Source of the DNA: Bacteroidota bacterium
GTDB taxonomy: Bacteria; Bacteroidota; Bacteroidia; Bacteroidales; PUMT01
Assembly (NCBI GenBank): GCA_003551495.1
Contig: PUMT01000231.1
Span: 90,685-125,382 of the forward strand
DNA length: 34,698 nt
Reading direction: 5' to 3'
Of this stretch, positions 1-9,804 are shown one piece after another. Every line of letters begins with the position of its first letter. The stretch's first letter is position 1. The translations under genes were made by a program, and so were the position numbers. The notes under the pieces were generated by a model, which worked only from the letters and a program-made list of their open reading frames with translations, had not been told where the DNA came from and did not search any database.

Positions 1-118
1 CGGGCATTGAGACCTCAAAGTCTCCTGAGAACAGCCATTGATTTACAACGATCTCTTCTGTAGCGGCAAACCTGCCAGCGCAAACAAAAATCAGAGATAA
101 AACAATTATTCGTTTCAT
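1..118 (-). CDS. N-terminal fragment of a predicted secreted protein (truncated by window edge)
   Basis: Reverse complement reads MKRIIVLSLIFVCAGRFAATEEIVVNQWLFSGDFEVSMP... with a signal-peptide-like N-terminus and no stop before the window edge; start codon at 116-118. Confidence 0.6.
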   Translation of the reverse strand, partial: MKRIIVLSLIFVCAGRFAATEEIVVNQWLFSGDFEVSMP

Positions 119-130
119 ACACGTATTATT

Positions 131-175
131 TTTATTAAGTAATTGGCCTTATGCATCTTACCATGACAATATTTT
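131..175 (-). repeat. 45-bp dispersed element, copy 1 (upstream of the partial secreted-protein CDS)
   Basis: TTTATTAAGTAATTGGCCTTATGCATCTTACCATGACAATATTTT matches 26974-27018 at 43 of 45 positions. Confidence 0.85.
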
Positions 176-417
176 GACTTTCGGTCGATTTTACATGTAA
201 ATTATATGCGCTTCATGCATTACACGTATGATTAAAAATTGCCGGATTTATAATTTATCCTGCAATAGCCTTCAAGTTACAATTTTTTTATTGATTCGAA
301 ACTGTTTGGTATTGCTATCAATGACGCTTTTATGCAATGCAATCATTATAACCCTTGATATGCAGGTTGGAAACTAATTTCAATTACATTAATTTCGAAA
401 GTCAAATAGTAATTGCA

Positions 418-870
418 ATGAGAGCTGTAATACAACGAGTAAAAGAAGCTACTGTAACAACAGGAGGCAAAAGGAAAGCCACTGTAAATTATGGGATGGT
501 CGTATTGCTTGGGATAGAGCATGAAGATACTGTGGAGGATGCTGAATGGCTGAGCAAAAAAATTTCACTTTTGCGTATTTTTGACGACGATAAGGGGGTT
601 ATGAATCTTGATATAAAAGAAGCAGGCGGACAGGCAATGGTTGTGAGCCAATTCACCCTGCATGCCAAAACCAGAAAAGGCAACCGCCCGTCATATATCA
701 GGGCAGCACCACCTGAAAAAGCAATTCCGTTGTACGAAAAATTTGTTGATTTCCTCGAAGATAATACCGGGGAAAAAGTCGAAACAGGAGAGTTTGGGGC
801 TGTTATGGATATAGAGTTGATAAACAGCGGGCCTGTTACAATCATCATAGATACCAAACAAAAAGAGTAA
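418..870 (+). CDS. dtd: D-aminoacyl-tRNA deacylase
   Basis: MRAVIQRVKEATVT..., VSQFTLHA, GNRPSYIRAAPPEKA and INSGPVT are characteristic of DTD. The ORF track start (355) is probably too early; ATG at 418. Confidence 0.93.
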   Translation: MRAVIQRVKEATVTTGGKRKATVNYGMVVLLGIEHEDTVEDAEWLSKKISLLRIFDDDKGVMNLDIKEAGGQAMVVSQFTLHAKTRKGNRPSYIRAAPPEKAIPLYEKFVDFLEDNTGEKVETGEFGAVMDIELINSGPVTIIIDTKQKE

Positions 871-894
871 CTTTTCTGAGAATAAACCTTCTAT

Positions 895-2286
895 ATGAGT
901 TCCGGCAAAATTACCGGTAAGGCGGAAAAAAGGATGGTATTACTGGTGGCTGCAATAGCTTCTTTCCTGACCCCTTATACCGGATCTGCCGTCAATCTTG
1001 CATTGCCTGCTATAGGCCGGGAAATGCAGGTTGATGCCGTTCTGCTTGGATGGGTCGCAACAGTTTATCTTCTTTCCTCGGCGGTTTTTCTGGTTCCTTT
1101 TGGAAGGTTAGGCGACATTTACGGACGCAGGAGAATATTTTTGTGCGGCATGATTTTGTTTTCCTTTGCTTCGGTATTGTGTGCTTTCGCCGGGAACATA
1201 TCTGCCCTTTTGGCCTTCAGGGCAATTCAGGGCGCCGGAAGTGCAATGATATTTGCAACGGGATTTGCAATTTTAACCTCAGTTTTTCCTCAAAAAGAGA
1301 GGGGTAAGGCCATGGGGGTGGCAATTGCATCAGTGTATGCAGGACTGTCGCTCGGACCCGTAACGGGGGGTGTACTTACAGAATATTTCGGGTGGAGGAG
1401 CATTTTTATATTTACTGTAATACCTGGTGTAACAGCAATAACTTTTGTAATTGCAAAAATCAAGAGTGAATGGGCTGAAGCAGGGGGAGAACCTTTTGAT
1501 ATTAAAGGTGCCCTTATTTACGGATCTTCCCTTTTCCTTATAATATACGGATTGTCAGCCCTTCCTTCATTTTATGGGTTTATTGTTGTTTTATCAGGAT
1601 TTGCTGCTTTTTTACTCTTTGTTTTTGTTGAAAACAGAACCGAATACCCTGTATTCAACATGCAGTTGTTCAGGAAGAATCGCTTATTCGCATATTCAAA
1701 TCTGGCTGCATTTATTAATTACAGTTCCACCTTTGCAGTAGCATTCCTGCTGAGTTTTTATCTTCAATCCGTTATAGGGTTAAGTGCCAGGGATGCGGGA
1801 TTGATAATGGTTTCACAACCGGTTGTGATGGTTCTGGTTGCACCTTTTTCAGGAAGGCTATCAGACCGTATAGAACCCAGATACATTTCATCTGCCGGAA
1901 TGGCCCTTACAGCAATTAGTTTGGCAGTGTTTATATTTCTCGAGTATATGAGCCTTTTTATGATCATGGCAAACCTTGTATTTCTGGGAGCAGGACTTGG
2001 CCTTTTTGTTTCTCCCAATACAAATGCAATAATGAGCTCCGTAAAGAAAAAAGATATTGGAATTGCTTCCGGATCTATGGGGACAATGAGGCTTCTGGGT
2101 CAAATGTTTTCGATGGGGATGGTTATGCTGATTTTTTCAATCTATATTGGGAGGGAAGAAATAACCCCTGGAAATACGAGTGAGTTTATTAATTCATTAC
2201 CTGTTTCATTTACTATTTTATCAGTTTTATGTTTTGCCGGAATATATGCCTCATATTCAAGAGGCAACATCAGGGCACGGAATTAA
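895..2286 (+). CDS. MFS transporter, DHA2-like drug/proton antiporter
   Basis: Multi-TM; motif A GRLGDIYGRRRIF; motif C-like GPVTGGVLTEYFGWRSIF. Confidence 0.88.
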   Translation: MSSGKITGKAEKRMVLLVAAIASFLTPYTGSAVNLALPAIGREMQVDAVLLGWVATVYLLSSAVFLVPFGRLGDIYGRRRIFLCGMILFSFASVLCAFAGNISALLAFRAIQGAGSAMIFATGFAILTSVFPQKERGKAMGVAIASVYAGLSLGPVTGGVLTEYFGWRSIFIFTVIPGVTAITFVIAKIKSEWAEAGGEPFDIKGALIYGSSLFLIIYGLSALPSFYGFIVVLSGFAAFLLFVFVENRTEYPVFNMQLFRKNRLFAYSNLAAFINYSSTFAVAFLLSFYLQSVIGLSARDAGLIMVSQPVVMVLVAPFSGRLSDRIEPRYISSAGMALTAISLAVFIFLEYMSLFMIMANLVFLGAGLGLFVSPNTNAIMSSVKKKDIGIASGSMGTMRLLGQMFSMGMVMLIFSIYIGREEITPGNTSEFINSLPVSFTILSVLCFAGIYASYSRGNIRARN

Positions 2287-2367
2287 GCTGCAAAGCTTTA
2301 TGATGGTGGAAAAAACAAATGAATTTGTTAAATTTGCAGTTAATTTTTCAACGCTTTTCTTTTTTGC

Positions 2368-3312
2368 ATGCTAAAGGCAGGACCCGACAGGCAATCTGAT
2401 ATCCACGAAGTAATGAGATATGACACTTCCGGGAAAGGTTTTCTTTTTCCGGATGATTATTATCTAACCCCTGACCCAAATCCTCCGTTCGTTAACAAAA
2501 ATATTTTCATAACTCCTTCACCCTTAAAGGATCAAATGTATTACACTCCTGAAGAATTCTTTAGCGGGGGGAATATCCCTGCTTATACAATTTCGCCGGG
2601 ATCTTATATTTCCTATCTGTCAGGGAAAGAAGAACCCTCAGGAACATTCTCTCATGAGAATACCGATGCAATGCTGGGAATTATTTTGTTCTCTTTAATG
2701 CTTTTAACTGTTGTAAAGCTTTTTTATTCAAGGTACCTTACTTCAGTGCTTGCATCAGTTTTCAGGTATAAATTCTCATACGAACTGTATCACGACAAAA
2801 ATACAAACACCCAGAATACCCTGATTATGTTGCAATTTATATTTGCAATCAATACAGGGTTGTTTTCAATATTTGTTTTGAGGTACTTCGGGCTTGACCC
2901 GTTTCCCGGAGAGTGGGGTATCTTAATTCAATTTCTTATATGTTCGGTTGCTGCAGGGGCAATCTGTTTTTTGAAAGTCTTTATTTTAAAACTTACCGGA
3001 TATCTGTTTGCTAAAAGAGAGATATTTTCCGAATATGCCCACAATATTTCTCTGCTTGCAAAAAGCTTCGGATTATTTCTTTTCCCTGTCATTGCAGGGG
3101 CATTATTTGCACCTGACAACTGGTTGCCCTTTTTTATTTATTCAGGTCTGGCAGCTGCTATTTTATATTATATTGCAAAGATACCCAGAGGTTTCAAATT
3201 GCTGCAAAACAAAGAATTTTCTCTTTTTTATCTCTTTTTGTATCTTTGCACTGTTGAAATAATACCATTGATAATTGCGTTCAGGTTTTTTCAAACGCAT
3301 TTGGTAAACTGA
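2368..3312 (+). CDS. DUF4271 domain-containing membrane protein
   Basis: Several TM segments and a position next to hemD, as known for Bacteroidetes DUF4271 proteins. Confidence 0.7.
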   Translation: MLKAGPDRQSDIHEVMRYDTSGKGFLFPDDYYLTPDPNPPFVNKNIFITPSPLKDQMYYTPEEFFSGGNIPAYTISPGSYISYLSGKEEPSGTFSHENTDAMLGIILFSLMLLTVVKLFYSRYLTSVLASVFRYKFSYELYHDKNTNTQNTLIMLQFIFAINTGLFSIFVLRYFGLDPFPGEWGILIQFLICSVAAGAICFLKVFILKLTGYLFAKREIFSEYAHNISLLAKSFGLFLFPVIAGALFAPDNWLPFFIYSGLAAAILYYIAKIPRGFKLLQNKEFSLFYLFLYLCTVEIIPLIIAFRFFQTHLVN

Positions 3313-3330
3313 TTTTGCGCGAGATATTAT

Positions 3331-4113
3331 TTGAACAAAAAAACTACAGCCTTGAAAATCAAGACAATCTTGGTTTCGCAACCGAAACCCGAAAATGACA
3401 AATCTCCTTATTACGAACTTGCAGAAAAAAATAACCTGAAGGTTGAGTTCAGGCCGTTTATTAAAGTTGAAGGAGTTGAAGCGAAGGAGTTCAGGCAGGA
3501 AAGGATCAACATTCTTGATCACACTGCAGTAATATTTACCAGTCGTACTGCTATCGATCATTTCTTTAGAATTTGCGAGGAACTCAGGGTAAATGTGCCG
3601 GACACAATGAAATATTTTTGCATTTCAGAATCGGTAGCTCTTTATCTCCAGAAATATATAGTTTACAGAAAACGGAAAATCTTTTTCGGGAACAACAGCT
3701 TTAAAGGACTTGTAGAGCAAGACATTACAAAACATTCATCCGAAAAATTCCTGCTTCCGTTGTCGGATATCCATAAACCGGAAATACCCAGAATACTTGA
3801 CAACAACAAGATAAACTATACCAAGGCCATAATGTATAAGACAGTGAGCAATGATTTGTCAGATCTTTCGGATGTCAATTATGACGTGCTTGTTTTCTAC
3901 AGTCCCACTGGAATAAAATCCCTGTTCCAGAATTTTCCCGATTTTGTGCAAAACAATACCAAAATAGCATGTTTCGGACCTGCAACTGCAAGAGCTGTTA
4001 AAAAGGCAGGATTGAGGCTGGATGTTCATGCTCCCACCTCAGAAACACCTTCCATGACAATGGCCCTGGATAAATACATCCGGGAACACAATAAGAATAA
4101 CAACAAAAAATGA
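3331..4113 (+). CDS. hemD: uroporphyrinogen-III synthase family protein
   Basis: ILVSQPKPENDKSPYYELAEKNNLKVEFRPFI..., VIFTSRTAIDHFF, VLVFYSPTGIKSLFQNFP, ACFGPATARAVKKAGLRLDVHAPTSETPSM: HemD fold motifs. Apparent TTG start. Confidence 0.82.
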   Translation: MNKKTTALKIKTILVSQPKPENDKSPYYELAEKNNLKVEFRPFIKVEGVEAKEFRQERINILDHTAVIFTSRTAIDHFFRICEELRVNVPDTMKYFCISESVALYLQKYIVYRKRKIFFGNNSFKGLVEQDITKHSSEKFLLPLSDIHKPEIPRILDNNKINYTKAIMYKTVSNDLSDLSDVNYDVLVFYSPTGIKSLFQNFPDFVQNNTKIACFGPATARAVKKAGLRLDVHAPTSETPSMTMALDKYIREHNKNNNKK

Positions 4114-4195
4114 GAGCTGCCTGGAGCCGCTTTTTTATGTAGTTTATGAGGCCGGCAACTGTAATCAAGGCAGGCAAATTGTTTGAATGATGTGA

Positions 4196-4215
4196 ATACC
4201 GGGATAAACCGGTAT
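4196..4215 (+). promoter_or_regulatory. perfect 7-bp hairpin ahead of rnpA
   Basis: ATACCGG-GATAAA-CCGGTAT, ending 15 nt before the ATG at 4231. Confidence 0.45.
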
Positions 4216-4230
4216 ATATTATTTATCAAT

Positions 4231-4632
4231 ATGTACAGGTTCAGGAAACGGGAGCGGCTAACCGGAAAAAAAACCATCGAAGAGTTGTTTTCGAAAGGAA
4301 ACGCTTTTTTTTCCTACCCTTTCAGGGTTTTCTGGAGGATAACAGAAACAGAGTCAGTATCGCTTTCCAGGATGGCTGTAAGCGTACCTTCCAGAAAAAT
4401 CAAAAAAGCTGTAAAGAGAAATCTGATCAAACGGCGCACCAGGGAAGCATACCGTTTGAAAAGACATGTTTTACTATCCGTTTTGACAGAATTTGAGAAG
4501 GGGGCGGCAATTCTTTTCTTATACACCCCTTCGGATATATTGGAATACAGCAAGATTGAAAAAGGGGTTGAAAAGGCATTTGAAAAAATTGAAGCTGAAT
4601 TGAGAACTAAATTATCTGGCAGGGGTAAATGA
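4231..4632 (+). CDS. rnpA: ribonuclease P protein component
   Basis: [23 protein letters not shown]... and [19 protein letters not shown] (RNR motif). The upstream TTG at 4183 looks too early. Confidence 0.93.
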   Translation: MYRFRKRERLTGKKTIEELFSKGNAFFSYPFRVFWRITETESVSLSRMAVSVPSRKIKKAVKRNLIKRRTREAYRLKRHVLLSVLTEFEKGAAILFLYTPSDILEYSKIEKGVEKAFEKIEAELRTKLSGRGK

Positions 4633-4910
4633 AGCATCACAAAAAAGGTTCCGCTCAACCAGGAGATGAATTTATTGCATTTCGGTTGATTAGAATTGGG
4701 TTAAGCGCACTTTTTACCGGACTTATAAGGGTTTATCAGTATGTTATATCGCCGGTTATCCCGGCATCATGCCGTTTCTTTCCCACATGTTCTGCTTACG
4801 GGATTCAGGCAATAAGGAAACACGGACCTTTCAGGGGCGGATGGCTTACACTTAAACGTATTGCCAAATGCCATCCCTGGGGGCCGCATGGCAATGATCC
4901 TGTGCCTTGA
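4629..4910 (+). CDS. yidD: membrane protein insertion efficiency factor YidD
   Basis: [62 protein letters not shown]; start overlaps the rnpA stop. Confidence 0.95.
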   Translation: MKHHKKGSAQPGDEFIAFRLIRIGLSALFTGLIRVYQYVISPVIPASCRFFPTCSAYGIQAIRKHGPFRGGWLTLKRIAKCHPWGPHGNDPVP

Positions 4911-4998
4911 TCAGGCTGAAATTCCGGAGATTATATGTAAAACTCCCGAATCTCAAAAAGCAGTCAGCCAGCTTTTCCATCCCGTGCGTTCAGGAAAA

Positions 4999-6120
4999 TC
5001 AATTCCTGATCCTGTTATATTTTTTCATGATTTCAATTACTTCCTTCAGAGGCAAGGCTTCAACCCGGTTACCGTCCCTTCCTGTCATTGTTTCTGCCAC
5101 AAAGAGCGAATTCAGAATAGCTTCTTCTGTTGCTTCTATAGCAGCAAGAAAAAGAGGAGTTACTGCACCGCCATCAAGCACCCTGCTTTCATAATACCTT
5201 GATCCGGTAATAATGTTTTCCTCTGCATTTGACATTGCTATTACATAATCGCCGCTACCGTGAGAGATTATACCGCCTGTTTTACCAAGTCCCAGAACAG
5301 CCCTTTTGGCAAGCCTTTTAAGATTTCTGGAACAAAGGGGCGCATCAGTTACTATAACTATCATGCACGAACCGTCGGCACTTTCAAGGTACTGCCTGTA
5401 GGGATATGTGCCAAGCTCTTTTCCAATCGGAACTCCGTTTACCTCTAAAACCCCACCGTAATTGGTCTGTACAAGCACCCCAACTGTATATCCTCCCAGC
5501 TCTTCGGGCAAAACCCTTGAAGATGTACCGATACCTCCCTTGAATCCGAAACTGCTTGTGCCTGTCCCGGCACCGACATTGCCCTCTTCAACCTTTCCGC
5601 CTGCAGCATTTTCAATTGCCGATAAAACATGGGCTTCTTTAACATGCCTCCCTCTTATATCATTTAGTCTTCCATCATTGGTTTCACCGACAACCGGATT
5701 TACCGATCTTACATTTTCATTTCCTTCAAGTGCAAGTGTGTATGTAAGCAGGGCATCGGCAGCAGCAGGAACACTCAATGTATTTGTCAGAATAACCGGA
5801 GTTTCGATATTTCCAAGTTCTTCAACCTGACTTATTCCGGTAAGTTTTCCGAAGCCGTTTGCAATATACATGGCAGCCGGCACCTTTTCCCGGAAAATGT
5901 TGCCCCCATGAGGTAAAATTGCAGTAACACCGGTTCTCACATTTTCTCCTTCAATTAATGTGACCTGTCCGACTTTTACACCTTCAACATCCGTGATGGC
6001 GTTTAGTTTACCCGGATTCAGAACGCCAACCTCTATTCCGAAATCGCGAACTCTTCCTGTTTGGGAAAAAAGAGTGGAAAACATAAAAAATCCAATGATT
6101 ATTAATGATATAGCTTTCAT
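4999..6120 (-). CDS. P1 family peptidase (DmpA / L-aminopeptidase-D-esterase type), predicted secreted
   Basis: Signal-peptide-like N-terminus; GVKVGQVTL, VVGETNDGRLNDIRG, GNVGAGTGTSSFGFKGGIGTSSRVL; C-terminal ATEEAILNSLFVAETMTGRDGN. Confidence 0.9.
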   Translation of the reverse strand: MKAISLIIIGFFMFSTLFSQTGRVRDFGIEVGVLNPGKLNAITDVEGVKVGQVTLIEGENVRTGVTAILPHGGNIFREKVPAAMYIANGFGKLTGISQVEELGNIETPVILTNTLSVPAAADALLTYTLALEGNENVRSVNPVVGETNDGRLNDIRGRHVKEAHVLSAIENAAGGKVEEGNVGAGTGTSSFGFKGGIGTSSRVLPEELGGYTVGVLVQTNYGGVLEVNGVPIGKELGTYPYRQYLESADGSCMIVIVTDAPLCSRNLKRLAKRAVLGLGKTGGIISHGSGDYVIAMSNAEENIITGSRYYESRVLDGGAVTPLFLAAIEATEEAILNSLFVAETMTGRDGNRVEALPLKEVIEIMKKYNRIRN

Positions 6121-6316
6121 TTTTCAGGGATAATTAATTAACATTTAGTTGATTGAACGCAATATATATAAAAATGTCGTTCTTTCAAATTATTATGCAT
6201 GTGTAAAAACAAGGTTATATTAAATCTATATTCAAAAAGTTTTTTCTGCTATGTCAATTAAGTATATTACATTTTGCCGCATAGAAGAACCTCCATGTTT
6301 GTTAGCATTTTTTCTC

Positions 6317-6342
6317 TGCCGAAGGCTGATGGGGGTTTCATT
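6317..6342 (+). repeat. 26-bp dispersed repeat, copy A (upstream of queD)
   Basis: TGCCGAAGGCTGATGGGGGTTTCATT matches 9765-9790 with 3 mismatches. Confidence 0.65.
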
Positions 6343-6422
6343 GCCGTTTTTTTAACAGACTGGCAATTGTTTGAACTTTCTGACATTTCTTTTTGTTATT
6401 TTCACAAATTACCTAAATGGCT

Positions 6423-6430
6423 TACTTTTG
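6423..6430 (+). promoter_or_regulatory. candidate Bacteroidetes -7 box (TACTTTTG) for queD
   Basis: TAnnTTTG match 18 nt upstream of ATG 6449; no well-spaced -33 element seen. Confidence 0.4.
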
Positions 6431-6448
6431 TAAAAAAACGGATGCTAT

Positions 6449-6898
6449 ATGAAAGTAATCAGGGTCACCAGGGAGTTTACACTGGAAATGGCGCATGCTT
6501 TATGGAATTATGATGGAGACTGCAAAAGCATTCACGGTCATTCCTACAGGCTTTTTGTTACTGTTAGCGGATGCCCTGAAACTAACGATGAAAGCCCAAA
6601 GTTCGGAATGGTAATGGATTTCAATGAGCTTAAAAAAATAGTAAATGAATATGTAATCAGTATTTTCGATCATACTGTTTTGCTCTACTCGGGAGTTGAT
6701 CCTTCTATGTACAGGTCTATGGGACAAATGCTTGAGAGAAAATTAATTACTCCTTATCAGCCCACATGTGAAAATCTGGTTGCCGATTTTGCAGCACGTA
6801 TAAAGGACAAGCTCCCGGAAGGCGTTACGCTGCATTCGCTGAAACTCTACGAAACATCAACTTCGTATGCTGAATGGCATTCATCCGATAACGAATAA
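6449..6898 (+). CDS. queD: 6-carboxytetrahydropterin synthase family protein
   Basis: FTLEMAHALWNYDGDCKSIHGHSYRLFVTV (CxxxHGH), VMDFNELKKIVNEYVISIFDHTVLL, PTCENLVADFAARI, LKLYETSTSYAEW. Confidence 0.92.
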   Translation: MKVIRVTREFTLEMAHALWNYDGDCKSIHGHSYRLFVTVSGCPETNDESPKFGMVMDFNELKKIVNEYVISIFDHTVLLYSGVDPSMYRSMGQMLERKLITPYQPTCENLVADFAARIKDKLPEGVTLHSLKLYETSTSYAEWHSSDNE

Positions 6899-6908
6899 AT
6901 ACCAGTAA

Positions 6909-9698
6909 ATGGAATCACAAAAAAACCTTTTCCTCCTCGATGCAAGTGCATTGATATACCGTTCCTACTATGCATTTATCAGAAATCCGCGTTATAATTC
7001 CAGTGGCCTGAATACTTCCGCCATTTTCGGCTTTCTAAACACACTTGAAGATGTGCTGAAAAGCCGTAATCCTTCACATATTGCAGTTGTGTTCGACCCT
7101 CCAGGTAAAACTTTCAGGAATGAGATATTCAAAGAATACAAGGCAAACCGTGAAAAGGCGCCTGAAGATATTATAAAATCCCTGCCCTATATAAAAAAAA
7201 TGGTAGAAGCTTTCAATATTCCGATAATAGAAGTTGAGGGGTATGAGGCCGATGATGTAATAGGTACTTTGGCCATGAAAGCTTCAGATAAAGGTTACAG
7301 TACTTATATGATGACACCTGACAAGGATTTTTGCCAGCTTGTGTCGGACAATGTTTTTATTTACAAGCCAAAAAGGGGTGGCAACGAAGCAGAAATTTGG
7401 GGAACCAAAGAGGTGAAAGAGAGATTTAAAGTTGATGATCCCGGACAGGTGGTTGATGTGCTGGCACTTATGGGAGACAGCTCCGATAATGTGCCGGGTG
7501 TTCCCGGGATTGGCGAAGTGACTGCAAAAAAAATCATTTCGCGCTACAAAACCGTGGAAAATGTTATAAGCAATATAGGTTCTTTCAAGGGCAAACAGAA
7601 AGAGAACCTGGAAAACTCAAAAGATAAGATCTTTCTTTCAAAAGAACTTGTTACTATTTGCAAAGATGTTCCTGTAGAATTTGATGAAGAAAAGTTCAAA
7701 CGCGCTAATCCCGATATTGAAATGCTCAGGGAGCTTTTTGGAGAGCTGGAGTTCAGAACTACCGCTGAAAGGGTATTCCGCAACATATCAGAAGGTAGTC
7801 GATCTGCCGCTGATTCTGAGTTTAAGCAGGGTAATTTATTTGAGAGTGATGAACCGAAATCAGATGAAATATCTGAAGAAGGATTTGATACCATAAATAC
7901 AACATCACATGAATATATACTTGCCGATAGTTCTGAAAAAATATCTTCGCTTGTGCAGAAGCTTGGCGAACTAAAATCTTTTTGCATTGATCTGGAAACC
8001 ACATCAATCAATCCGCATAACTCTGAAATTGTGGGAATGGCCTTTTCATTCAGGGAACGTGAAGCGTGGTATGTACCTTTCCCACATGAATATGCAAAGG
8101 CTTCAGAAATGCTTTCTTTGTTCAGGCCGGTCCTCGAAGATAGATCAATTGAAAAAACAGGGCAAAATATCAAGTTTGATATCATAGTACTTAAATACTA
8201 TGATGTTCATTTAGAAGGAGAGGTTTTTGACACCATGCTTGCCCATTACCTCCTTCATCCGGAACAAAGACATAATATGGATTATCTTGCTGAAGTGTAC
8301 CTTAAATACAAACCTGTAAAAATTGAGGAGCTGATAGGTGAAAAGGGAAAGAATCAGCGCAGTATGCGTACTGTTGAACCTGAAAAAATCAAGGAGTATG
8401 CAGGGGAAGATGCCGATATAACATGGCAGCTGAAAGGAAAGCTTGAAAATGAACTAAAAAAGAATGACCTTAACCGTCTGGCAAGAGAGATAGAAATGCC
8501 CCTTGCCCCTGTTCTGGCATGTATGGAGTTTGCCGGCGTGAAAGTTGATGTTGAAAATCTTGGAGATATTGCCGGGGGATTGCGTTACGATCTCGAAAAA
8601 ATTGAAAAGGAAGTATTCAGGATGGCGGGAACGGAGTTCAATCTCTCTTCACCTAAACAGTTGGGGGAGGTTCTGTTCGAAAAAATGAAAATAACAGACA
8701 AAGCCAAAAAAACCCGCACAAAACAGTATTCAACCAGCGAAGAGGTGCTTGAAAAACTTCAGGACAAACATGAAATAATTCCCAAGATCCTTGAATTCAG
8801 GGGCCTGAAAAAACTTCTTTCAACATATATTGAAGCATTGCCCAAACTCATAAATTCAAAAACCGGGAAAATACATACTTCCTTCAATCAGGCTGTAACC
8901 GCAACCGGCCGTCTCAGCTCAACAAACCCAAATCTTCAGAATATACCTGTTCGTGAAGAGAGGGGCCGTCTTATCAGAAAAGCTTTTGTGCCCGAAACTG
9001 ATAAAAATGTATTGTTATCTGCTGACTATTCACAGATAGAATTGCGGCTAATGGCTCACATGAGCGGTGATGAAGATATGATTAAAGCGTTTAAAAACAA
9101 TGAAGATATTCACTCGTCGATAGCTTCAAAAATATACAATGTAAGTAAAGAAAATGTGACAAGAGAGATGAGGGCAAAGGCAAAAACGGCAAATTTTGGA
9201 ATAATTTATGGTATTTCTGCTTTCGGCCTTTCACAGAGACTGAATATTCCAAGGGAGGAGGCTTCAGCACTTATAAAAGGCTATTTCAGATCTTATCCGG
9301 GAGTTAAGGATTATATGGACAGTTGTATTGAAAATGCACGTGATAAAGGATACGTTGAAACAATAATGGGGAGGAAGAGATACCTTCCGGATATCCATTC
9401 CCGCAACAGTGTGGTAAGGGGAATGGCAGAAAGAAATGCAATAAATACACCCCTGCAGGGATCTGCCGCAGATATTATCAAGCTTGCCATGATCAGGATA
9501 CATCGCAAACTGACTGAAAAAGAAATGGCAAGTAAAATGATACTGCAGGTACATGATGAGTTGATTTTTGATGTTGCTGAATATGAACTTGAACAGGTAA
9601 AAGAAATTGTTGTACGGGAAATGCAGGGTGCAGCAGATCTCAGGGTACCATTGACTGTTGATATCGGTACCGGCAGTAACTGGCTGGAGGCGCATTGA
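6909..9698 (+). CDS. polA: DNA polymerase I (5'-nuclease, intact DxE proofreading motif, polymerase)
   Basis: LLDASALIYRSYYAF..., SFCIDLETTSINP (DxE), YAGEDADITWQL, TGRLSSTNPNLQNIPVR, SADYSQIELRLMAH, AKTANFGIIYG, LQVHDELIFDV. Confidence 0.97.
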   Translation: MESQKNLFLLDASALIYRSYYAFIRNPRYNSSGLNTSAIFGFLNTLEDVLKSRNPSHIAVVFDPPGKTFRNEIFKEYKANREKAPEDIIKSLPYIKKMVEAFNIPIIEVEGYEADDVIGTLAMKASDKGYSTYMMTPDKDFCQLVSDNVFIYKPKRGGNEAEIWGTKEVKERFKVDDPGQVVDVLALMGDSSDNVPGVPGIGEVTAKKIISRYKTVENVISNIGSFKGKQKENLENSKDKIFLSKELVTICKDVPVEFDEEKFKRANPDIEMLRELFGELEFRTTAERVFRNISEGSRSAADSEFKQGNLFESDEPKSDEISEEGFDTINTTSHEYILADSSEKISSLVQKLGELKSFCIDLETTSINPHNSEIVGMAFSFREREAWYVPFPHEYAKASEMLSLFRPVLEDRSIEKTGQNIKFDIIVLKYYDVHLEGEVFDTMLAHYLLHPEQRHNMDYLAEVYLKYKPVKIEELIGEKGKNQRSMRTVEPEKIKEYAGEDADITWQLKGKLENELKKNDLNRLAREIEMPLAPVLACMEFAGVKVDVENLGDIAGGLRYDLEKIEKEVFRMAGTEFNLSSPKQLGEVLFEKMKITDKAKKTRTKQYSTSEEVLEKLQDKHEIIPKILEFRGLKKLLSTYIEALPKLINSKTGKIHTSFNQAVTATGRLSSTNPNLQNIPVREERGRLIRKAFVPETDKNVLLSADYSQIELRLMAHMSGDEDMIKAFKNNEDIHSSIASKIYNVSKENVTREMRAKAKTANFGIIYGISAFGLSQRLNIPREEASALIKGYFRSYPGVKDYMDSCIENARDKGYVETIMGRKRYLPDIHSRNSVVRGMAERNAINTPLQGSAADIIKLAMIRIHRKLTEKEMASKMILQVHDELIFDVAEYELEQVKEIVVREMQGAADLRVPLTVDIGTGSNWLEAH

Positions 9699-9764
9699 AA
9701 AATTATATACTGAGGACAAATCAAATGAATATTGCAAAGCAATGTTTCGTCATCTCTTCTTATT

Positions 9765-9790
9765 TGCCAAAGGCTGATGGCGCTTTCATT
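9765..9790 (+). repeat. 26-bp dispersed repeat, copy B (upstream of the SUI1 gene)
   Basis: TGCCAAAGGCTGATGGCGCTTTCATT; see copy A. Ends 14 nt before ATG 9805. Confidence 0.65.
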
Positions 9791-9804
9791 AAAAATTCTA
9801 GGAT

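Noticed and set aside
4183-4230. N-terminal extension of RnpA from a TTG start
   Set aside because: The extension is not RnpA-like and spans the hairpin; ATG 4231 gives the canonical [10 protein letters not shown] start.
4990-5009. Hairpin TCAGGAA-AATCAA-TTCCTGA between yidD and the P1 peptidase
   Set aside because: Overlaps the peptidase 3' end and lacks a U-tract; not convincing as a terminator.
7544-8185. 213-aa antisense ORF inside polA
   Set aside because: Low-complexity Ser-rich translation typical of the complement of a coding strand; polA is unambiguous.
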